DNA of 11,226 nucleotides. Source: an uncultured Clostridia bacterium. Its GTDB lineage: Bacteria > Bacillota > Clostridia > Oscillospirales > Ruminococcaceae. The stretch lies in the NCBI GenBank assembly GCA_947176675.1, contig CAMWRN010000057.1, positions 1 to 11,226 of the forward strand. Reading direction: 5' to 3'. The translations under genes and the position numbers were made by a program. This document shows positions 7,419-11,226 of this stretch, piece by piece (position 1 is the first letter of the stretch; every line of letters begins with the position of its first letter). Under the pieces are notes generated by a model, which did not search any database, was not told the origin of the DNA, and saw only the letters and a program-made list of their open reading frames with translations.

Positions 7419-7988
7419 TTAACTCTTTGCTTTTTTGGTCATTGTAAGCGCAGCGCAAGCCGCAAGCAGCGCCGAAACCGCAAAAGGTACGACGTTTTTC
7501 GCTCCCGTGGGAGGATTTGGCGAAATGTTCTCGCTTCCGCGGGCAATACTGTCTTCGGTCACAAAGTCAAGGAACTCTTGGGGACTGTAGTTGTAATCAT
7601 CGTAGAAATACAAATAAATGTCAAATGCGTATTCATCGGGGTTTCTGCCTGCCTCGGAAAATATGTGCCTAACCTCCTCGACCGTTTCCTGTTCAACAGA
7701 CTCCCTTGTCTCGCCCTCTTTGAGATTGCCGCCAATTCCGCCGATCAGAGCATATGCGTTTCCGTCGTCGTCATAAACGCTGTCTATGCCGTCCCGATAG
7801 ACCACTACCCCTTCATAGTAGCCTTCTCCTCTGCGTATTCCGTCAGTTATAGGGATTTCCTCCAACACATCTTCAACAGTCTCATCGTCTTTTGGAACGT
7901 TATCTTCTGCAAAAGCCGTACAGAACGCAGCGGACAAGAATAGTGCCGCACTTACGGGTATTGTTAGGAAAAGTTTTTTGATATTCAT
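7419..7988 (-). CDS. Small secreted protein with NPPTG sorting-like C-terminus (function unknown)
   Basis: The protein has 189 aa. The ATG at 7988 follows AAAGGAG with good spacing. The N-terminus is a signal peptide (MNIKKLFLTIPVSAALFLSA, cleavage likely after AFA near residue 27). Residues ~28-155 are acidic, with Tyr-rich stretches (YLYFYDDYNY) and a DSVYDDDGNAYALIGG segment; I recognise no domain. The end has the three-part shape of a cell-wall sorting signal: NPPTG (158-162), a hydrophobic segment (VVPFAVSALLAACAALTM) and a basic tail (KKAKS). NPxTG variants of LPxTG occur on ruminococcal and clostridial surface proteins. It may be sortase-anchored or simply held by the C-terminal TM helix. 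It is monocistronic, with its own strong promoter divergent from the HD-domain gene. Confidence 0.85.
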   Translation of the reverse strand: MNIKKLFLTIPVSAALFLSAAFCTAFAEDNVPKDDETVEDVLEEIPITDGIRRGEGYYEGVVVYRDGIDSVYDDDGNAYALIGGIGGNLKEGETRESVEQETVEEVRHIFSEAGRNPDEYAFDIYLYFYDDYNYSPQEFLDFVTEDSIARGSENISPNPPTGAKNVVPFAVSALLAACAALTMTKKAKS

Positions 7989-8026
7989 ACTGATACTCCT
8001 TTTCGTTTTAGTGAACTTCTGTAAAT

Positions 8027-8056
8027 ATTATATCATTGCGTTTGGGGTACAGTCAA
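8027..8056 (-). promoter_or_regulatory. Sigma-A-type promoter of the NPPTG surface protein gene
   Basis: On the minus strand TTGACT (8056-8051) and TATAAT (8032-8027) are separated by 18 nt. Five of six and six of six bases match consensus. The leader to the start codon is about 35 nt and carries the AAAGGAG site. Confidence 0.8.
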
Positions 8057-8064
8057 GCGGTATG

Positions 8065-8093
8065 TTGATTTTTCTCACGATATGCGGTATAAT
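8065..8093 (+). promoter_or_regulatory. Sigma-A-type promoter of the HD-domain gene
   Basis: TTGATT (8065-8070) and a perfect TATAAT (8088-8093) are separated by 17 nt, about 27 nt before the start codon at 8120. It lies back to back with the minus-strand promoter at 8027-8056. Only 8 bp separate the two -35 elements, so the two genes could be co-regulated by one site. Confidence 0.8.
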
Positions 8094-8119
8094 GTCCTTA
8101 ATAAGGAAGGGTGATAATC

Positions 8120-8755
8120 ATGAACATACCAAAGCTTGAAAGCAGTCTCGCGTTCCTCATGGAGGCGGACAGACTGAAAAATCTTTACCGTCAGACCTAC
8201 ACAAGCACCGACGACCTGCCTCCCATGCCTGACGGCAGCAACGTCTCAAAACCGTATCCGAGGCGTGAGAACGATGCGGAGCACAGCTTCTCTCTTGCAC
8301 TTTTCACGGCGGTGCTGGCGGAGTATTCAAACGAACCCATAGATGTACTGAAAACCATGAAAATGGTTCTGGTGCATGATATCGTTGAGATCGACGCAGG
8401 GGACACCTACTGCTACGACATGGCGGGAAACTCCACAAAGGCGGCGAGGGAGAAAGCCGCTGCGGACAGGATCTTCGCCCTGCTCCCTCCCGAACAGGAA
8501 AAGGAATTCCGCGGCTTGTGGGAGGAGTTTGAAACGGGAGAAACTGCCGAAGCGAAGTTTTCCGCCGCCATGGACAGAGTACAGCCGTTTTTGCTCAACC
8601 TCCACAGAAACGGCATATCATGGAAGGAACACGGCGTCCGGTTTGATCAGGTGGAAAAAAGAGCGTCCCGTATTGCCGCCGGTTCGGAAACGCTGCACAG
8701 CTATATCATGGAAAAGCTTCTTGACGCGCGGGATAGAGGTATTCTCCCCGACTGA
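8120..8755 (+). CDS. HD-domain phosphohydrolase, YfbR/HDDC2-like (probable 5'-deoxynucleotidase)
   Basis: The protein has 211 aa from ATG 8120, preceded by GGAAGGG. A GTG at 8111 falls inside that ribosome binding region and is not used. The HD-superfamily metal-binding set is complete: H55 (DAEHSFSLAL), H86-D87 (VHDIVEIDAGD) and D152 (AAMDRVQP). E90 and D95 lie at +4 and +9 from H86, the same spacing as the E72 and D77 of E. coli YfbR after H68. This family dephosphorylates deoxynucleoside 5'-monophosphates using a divalent metal in the cytosol. Its length and the EIDAGDTYCYD motif fit the common bacterial HDDC2-like branch, whose substrate is less certain than that of YfbR itself. The gene is monocistronic with its own promoter, and no neighbour is obviously linked in function. 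Confidence 0.92.
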   Translation: MNIPKLESSLAFLMEADRLKNLYRQTYTSTDDLPPMPDGSNVSKPYPRRENDAEHSFSLALFTAVLAEYSNEPIDVLKTMKMVLVHDIVEIDAGDTYCYDMAGNSTKAAREKAAADRIFALLPPEQEKEFRGLWEEFETGETAEAKFSAAMDRVQPFLLNLHRNGISWKEHGVRFDQVEKRASRIAAGSETLHSYIMEKLLDARDRGILPD

Positions 8756-8762
8756 ACGGTCA

Positions 8763-8829
8763 GCAGAACATAGCTTTAACCTTCTGCATATAATGTAAGG
8801 CACGGCTTATACAGATATTCGCCGTGCTT
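8763..8829 (+). terminator. Weak hairpins after the HD-domain gene (possible terminator or leader)
   Basis: Two hairpins follow the stop. GCAGAA (8763-8768) pairs with TTCTGC (8782-8787). GCACGGC (8800-8806) pairs with GCCGTGC (8821-8827) and extends by a G-U and an A-U pair. The second is followed only by TTGATTT, not a clean U-tract, so termination may be inefficient. Alternatively the second hairpin could be in the leader of the next gene. Confidence 0.35.
8768..8794 (+). promoter_or_regulatory. Possible promoter of the Cys/Pro-rich gene (sigma-A or sigma-K-like)
   Basis: TATAAT at 8789-8794 has no convincing sigma-A -35. The same bases read as CATATAAT (8787-8794), which fits the CATANNNT core of mother-cell sporulation promoters. 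AC at 8768-8769 lies 17 nt upstream, as in sigma-K sites. These motifs are short and chance matches are common. Confidence 0.25.
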
Positions 8830-8856
8830 GATTTGCACCCTGTACTTGATTTACAC
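8827..8856 (+). repeat. Tandem direct repeat upstream of the Cys/Pro-rich gene
   Basis: CTTGATTTGCAC (8827-8838) is repeated as CTTGATTTACAC (8845-8856), 11 of 12 bases identical with an 18-bp period. It lies in the leader or promoter region, so it could be a paired protein-binding site or a chance duplication. Confidence 0.4.
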
Positions 8857-8867
8857 AGAGCGCAAAA

Positions 8868-8880
8868 TTCGCAATGCGAA
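8868..8880. promoter_or_regulatory. 13-bp palindrome next to the ribosome binding site
   Basis: TTCGCA-A-TGCGAA is a perfect dyad that runs into the AAAGGA ribosome binding site (8879-8884) of the Cys/Pro-rich gene. As RNA the loop would be a single base, so an operator at the DNA level is more plausible than a hairpin. Confidence 0.35.
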
Positions 8881-8893
8881 AGGAATGAATATT

Positions 8894-9445
8894 ATGTGCA
8901 GTAATTGCAGCAATTGCAGCAACGGGAACAACTGGAACAGCGGAAATAACGCGGAAAACGTAAGCAACAGCAGCGGTTCCAACAACAACACTTGCAGGAT
9001 AGCCGTTACCGTTGAGGATAACTTTGCTCCCTGCACTTTTCCCGAAAAATATTTCGATGTACTGATAAGAAGCAGGGACGGCAGCACGACCCTGTCAGGA
9101 AGAGTTGCCGGCGGCGGTTCGGCTATCTTCAATGCTCCCTGCTGCGGAGAATACTCCGTTACCGTTACGGGAAACGAGTATTCCTCGCCCCGCTCACAAA
9201 CAAGACGTATCAACTGCATCTGCGGTCAGACTGCGGGCGTTACTTTCATTTTCATGACATTTGAACCCGACTGCCCTCCGAAGTTCTGTCCGCCATGCCC
9301 TCCGCCTTGTCCTCCGGGACCGCCTTGCTGTGCCCCGACTCCTCCATGTCCTTGCCCTCCGCACCCGCCTCGTCCTCCTAAGCCTGTCCAGCCGCGAGCT
9401 TCTCTGCTTGGCGACATAATAAGCGAGATCATTTCCGAGGAATAA
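8894..9445 (+). CDS. Cys/Pro-rich protein, function unknown (possible spore-coat or surface-layer type)
   Basis: The protein has 183 aa from ATG 8894, chosen because AAAGGA (8879-8884) lies 9 nt upstream. The ATG at 8885 directly abuts that site. Three parts are visible. The N-terminus has CSNCSNCSN followed by a Ser/Asn/Gly-rich linker to ~30. The middle (~33-128) looks like a small beta-sandwich (CRIAVTVEDNF..., GEYSVTVTGNEYSS, INCICGQTAGVTFIF). The tail (~130-165) repeats CPP/PPC units with eight cysteines, then ends in a short non-Cys helix (LLGDIISEIISEE). There are 17 cysteines in all. I see no signal peptide or TM helix, so it is made in the cytosol. Cys-rich, Pro-rich proteins of this kind are known from spore coats and exosporia, where disulfides crosslink them; metal binding is the alternative. 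Both roles are inference. I do not recognise the family. Confidence 0.8.
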   Translation: MCSNCSNCSNGNNWNSGNNAENVSNSSGSNNNTCRIAVTVEDNFAPCTFPEKYFDVLIRSRDGSTTLSGRVAGGGSAIFNAPCCGEYSVTVTGNEYSSPRSQTRRINCICGQTAGVTFIFMTFEPDCPPKFCPPCPPPCPPGPPCCAPTPPCPCPPHPPRPPKPVQPRASLLGDIISEIISEE

Positions 9446-9473
9446 CACAGCGGGCAAATAAGTCAAAACAGCA

Positions 9474-9508
9474 AAAACTGCCGTACCCCTATAAGGTACG
9501 GCAGTTTT
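9474..9508. terminator. Strong bidirectional intrinsic terminator
   Basis: A perfect 14-bp stem (9474-9487 with 9495-9508) includes ACTGCCGTACC and its complement around a 7-nt loop. T-runs follow on both strands (9505-9508 rightward; complement of 9473-9477 leftward). It ends the Cys/Pro-rich gene and is also placed to end the leftward YjfB-like transcript. Confidence 0.9.
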
Positions 9509-9521
9509 ATGATCTTATACG

Positions 9522-9538
9522 CGGACAAAAGTTGTCCG
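9522..9538. repeat. Short inverted repeat between the terminator and the YjfB-like gene
   Basis: CGGACAA (9522-9528) and TTGTCCG (9532-9538) form a 7-bp stem with an AAG loop. It lies in the 3' untranslated part of the leftward operon, just before the terminator. There is no U-tract, so it is probably an RNA end-protecting hairpin or a spare stem. Confidence 0.35.
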
Positions 9539-9641
9539 TAAGTTTAAAGGACATTTTAAAGATCTGCGCATAATCTTCAAGAACAGCCTTTGATTTCATC
9601 CGCGGTCAGACCGCATGTACAGAGATTGCGCTTTTGAACGC

Positions 9642-9836
9642 TTATGCTCTTACGTCGAGAATGCTTCCGTTTTCACCCGCAAAATGGGGAACGGAATCAG
9701 CCATGTTAAGTACGCCGTTCATCATGTCCACGCTTGCTTCCATGGTCTTTTTCATCATGGTCAAGCCCAGATCCTGCTGAAACTTAGCGGCGCTCATAGC
9801 CATTGACATATTGGCGATAGAATTTGCCAGTTCCAT
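9642..9836 (-). CDS. YjfB-family small protein (putative motility-associated)
   Basis: The protein has 64 aa. The ATG at 9836 is chosen because AAAGGAGG precedes it by 7 nt; a TTG two codons upstream is too close to that site. The sequence is ELANSIANMSMAMSAAKFQQ, then DLGLTMMKKTMEASVDMMNG, and ends in a polar tail (FAGENGSILDVRA). The pattern, with MSMAMSxAxxQQxxGxxxMKKxM, is that of the YjfB family (Pfam 'putative motility protein'), short amphipathic helical proteins found near flagellar and chemotaxis genes in Firmicutes. The Met-rich helix is notable: 11 methionines in 64 residues. It follows the PocR-MCP gene on the same strand after 69 nt with no clear terminator, so it is probably co-transcribed. 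The molecular role of the family is not established. Confidence 0.85.
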   Translation of the reverse strand: MELANSIANMSMAMSAAKFQQDLGLTMMKKTMEASVDMMNGVLNMADSVPHFAGENGSILDVRA

Positions 9837-9861
9837 ACACAAGCCTCCTTTGACATTTCTG

Positions 9862-9881
9862 ACGGCAGAACGTACTGCCGT
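9862..9881 (-). other. Intercistronic hairpin between the PocR-MCP and YjfB-like genes
   Basis: ACGGCAG (9862-9868) and CTGCCGT (9875-9881) form a perfect 7-bp stem with a 6-nt loop. The minus-strand transcript lacks a U-tract afterwards, so it is not a standard terminator. It could set the relative amounts of the two cistrons by processing or partial attenuation. Confidence 0.4.
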
Positions 9882-9905
9882 GCAAAAGCATTGAATGGTA
9901 TATAA

Positions 9906-10913
9906 TTATTCCGCAGACATGGTTTTCAGTTCGTTGAGAAGACTTGAAAAAATCTTAAGCTCCTCAAGGCACTGATGTACCGCGTCCTTGGTACGGACAA
10001 CCTCACTGCACATTCCCGAGGAATATTCGCCTATGCGCTTTACGGCAGCCTCGATCTTATCTGCGGACGCCTTGCTTGTTTCTGCGAGAGTCCGCACCTC
10101 CTGTGCGATAACGCCGAAGCCCTTGCCGCTTTCCTTTGCGCGGGAAGCTTCGATGGAAGCGTTAAAGCCGAGGATCTTGGTATTCATTGCGATATTCTGA
10201 ATAACCTTTACCGTTTCTGCGGTAGCCGCGACTTCTCTTGCTGTTTCGTCGGCGATATGATCTACCTTTTCAAAGGCGCCGGTAAGAGCATATATACGGC
10301 TCGAACCGTCTTTGAGAGCGGCTTCCGCTTCGTCGGCTTTAAGAAGTATAGAGTGGTTAAGAGATGTAAGCCCCGAATTGGACATATTTGCAAGATAGCT
10401 GTTGTAAGCCGTCTGGGAAAGAACCTTTGCGATAGTGCAGAGGAAATCTGCTGCGGCGTCCACCTGTTCCTTGTCGATGATCTTTATCTTTCTGAGAGCC
10501 CTTATGTATTCATCGGGATCAACGCCGATCTCCTCGGCGATCCTGCGGAATTTATTTTCGTCGGGCTTTTCGGTAAGCACCTGACCGCCGATAAAGGAGC
10601 CGATAAACTTTCCGTTGAGCATAATAGGCGCGGCAAAGTCCACAAGACCCGCATGGCAGAAATATGCTGCGGCGCGTCCCGAACGCATGGTTTGTTCGCC
10701 GCCCTCTTTGTCACATCTTTCGCATCTTGAACAGCCGAGTGAGGACTTTCTTGTATAGTTCATGCAGAAGTCGGTAAAATTGCTCCCCTGAGTAACAGCG
10801 TTGCCTCTTTCATCGGTGGTGAGAGCAGCCATACCTGTCAAACGTGCAAAGCCGTCCTGAATTTCCTGAAGCGTGCTTATTTCTATTAAATCGGTGAGCC
10901 TTACATCATCCAT
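9906..10913 (-). CDS. Soluble PocR-sensor methyl-accepting signalling protein
   Basis: The protein has 335 aa. The ATG at 10913 follows GGAG with a 7-nt spacer. Residues ~8-170 are a PocR sensory domain: LQEIQDGFARLTGMAALTTD, GSNFTDFC with C50, the cluster C61-x2-C64-x2-C67, and YFCHAGLVDF with C86. Residues ~190-335 are a methyl-accepting signalling domain. Its hairpin tip is well conserved (NTKILGFNASIEASRAKESG, then KGFGVIAQEVRTLAETS, ~244-280), the part that contacts CheW and CheA. There is no TM helix or HAMP domain, so it is cytosolic. The signalling domain is short, with truncated helices on both sides of the tip. PocR domains are thought to sense small hydrocarbon derivatives such as propanediol, and the cysteines suggest a metal or redox input. 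It heads an operon with the YjfB-like gene. Confidence 0.93.
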   Translation of the reverse strand: MDDVRLTDLIEISTLQEIQDGFARLTGMAALTTDERGNAVTQGSNFTDFCMNYTRKSSLGCSRCERCDKEGGEQTMRSGRAAAYFCHAGLVDFAAPIMLNGKFIGSFIGGQVLTEKPDENKFRRIAEEIGVDPDEYIRALRKIKIIDKEQVDAAADFLCTIAKVLSQTAYNSYLANMSNSGLTSLNHSILLKADEAEAALKDGSSRIYALTGAFEKVDHIADETAREVAATAETVKVIQNIAMNTKILGFNASIEASRAKESGKGFGVIAQEVRTLAETSKASADKIEAAVKRIGEYSSGMCSEVVRTKDAVHQCLEELKIFSSLLNELKTMSAE

Positions 10914-10971
10914 AATATTACTCCGTTCCCCGCAAAAGCGTAATACATTGCGGATATATTTTTCTATGATA

Positions 10972-11000
10972 ATGATACAATATTTTCAGCGTTTTGTCAA
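10972..11000 (-). promoter_or_regulatory. Near-consensus promoter of the PocR-MCP operon
   Basis: On the minus strand a perfect TTGACA (11000-10995) and TATCAT (10977-10972) are separated by 17 nt. The leader to the start codon at 10913 is about 50 nt. This is a strong sigma-A-type promoter, and no sigma-28 flagellar consensus was seen. Confidence 0.85.
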
Positions 11001-11226
11001 GGCGGATTTTGTATTTATGCAGAAGGAAATTTCGATTTAGCGAAGAGCCAACGCGGGCTGAGTCACCCCGATGAAAAATGTTAAAATCATTAGTTTTACT
11101 ATACCCCATCAGGAAAGCGGATAAATTTGCTTGAATTCTTGCAGTGACCGATTCTATATCCGCTTAACAACAGCGCGCAATATATACAATGCTAAATCAA
11201 AATTTGTGCGTCATATTGATTATTAT
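11001..11226. other. Noncoding region with dyad symmetries at the right edge
   Basis: Together with the PocR-MCP leader, this is over 300 bases without a gene. No frame with a ribosome binding site is present. Two dyads stand out. A 17-bp one is centred on 11062: CGGG..TGA with TCA..CCCG and one mismatched pair. The other pairs AAGCGGATA (11115-11123) with TATCCGCTT (11157-11165), 33 nt apart. The second could be the end of a transcript from beyond the window, but it lacks a clean U-tract. Confidence 0.5.

Noticed and set aside
7398..7943. 181-codon plus-strand ORF opposite the NPPTG protein gene
   Set aside because: It starts near the terminator without a ribosome binding site. The minus-strand frame has a signal peptide, a sorting-like tail, a promoter and a ribosome binding site.
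9226..9432. Gly-rich minus-strand ORF opposite the Cys/Pro-rich gene
   Set aside because: It is the antisense of CPP/PPC codons, which read as GGxGG by necessity, and has no ribosome binding site.
9577..9641. Minus-strand frame ending in LCTCGLTADEIKGCS downstream of the YjfB-like gene
   Set aside because: The tail looks protein-like, but there is no start codon with a ribosome binding site and upstream it only runs through yjfB in another frame. A decayed gene end is possible but unsupported.
11040..11100. Possible riboswitch ahead of the PocR-MCP gene
   Set aside because: The structure lies upstream of the promoter, so it is not in that mRNA, and I could not match it to any riboswitch consensus I know.
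10918..11109. 63-codon minus-strand ORF upstream of the PocR-MCP gene
   Set aside because: It spans the near-consensus promoter, lacks a ribosome binding site and has no recognisable features.

Overview
The window looks like a chromosomal segment from a low-to-mid-GC Firmicute, most likely an Oscillospiraceae/Ruminococcus-type gut Clostridium. This is inferred from a SpoVAD start (endospore former), an MMPL transporter linked to a GLUG-repeat surface protein, an NPxTG-type surface anchor, a PocR-sensor methyl-accepting protein, a YjfB-like protein, and strong AGGAGG-type ribosome binding sites with some TTG starts. No mobile element, CRISPR array, tRNA or rRNA was seen.

Layout. (1) 1-150, minus: the first 50 codons of spoVAD, running off the left edge, with a possible sigma-G-type promoter upstream. 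(2) 326-886, minus: a TetR-family regulator followed by its own intrinsic terminator. (3) A divergent intergenic region (887-1073) with a 26-bp palindrome at 953-978 that overlaps the predicted promoter elements of both tetR and the rightward operon. (4) 1074-7320, plus: a two-gene, translationally coupled operon. It holds an 842-aa MMPL/RND transporter with a period-4 glycine-rich cytoplasmic tail, and a 1243-aa surface protein in which a roughly 510-residue helical segment interrupts a GLUG beta-repeat domain. A hairpin at 7358-7387 ends it. (5) 7419-7988, minus: a small secreted protein with an NPPTG sorting-like tail. It shares a divergent promoter region with (6) 8120-8755, plus: an HD-domain nucleotidase-like protein. 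(7) 8894-9445, plus: an unfamiliar Cys/Pro-rich protein with 17 cysteines. (8) A bidirectional terminator at 9474-9508, which also closes (9) the leftward pair 10913->9642: a soluble PocR-MCP signalling protein followed by a YjfB-like protein, driven by a near-consensus promoter. (10) 11001-11226: noncoding sequence with dyad symmetries and no gene I can support.

How it fits together. The most coherent system is tetR / MMPL / GLUG. A TetR repressor probably binds the palindrome and controls both itself and a proton-driven envelope exporter. The second gene of that operon encodes a large, membrane-anchored extracellular partner that overlaps the transporter stop codon by 14 nt. The substrate and the partner's role are unknown, and this is the best candidate for an undescribed system here. 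The rest is a mix of sporulation, nucleotide housekeeping, surface and taxis-type signalling genes.
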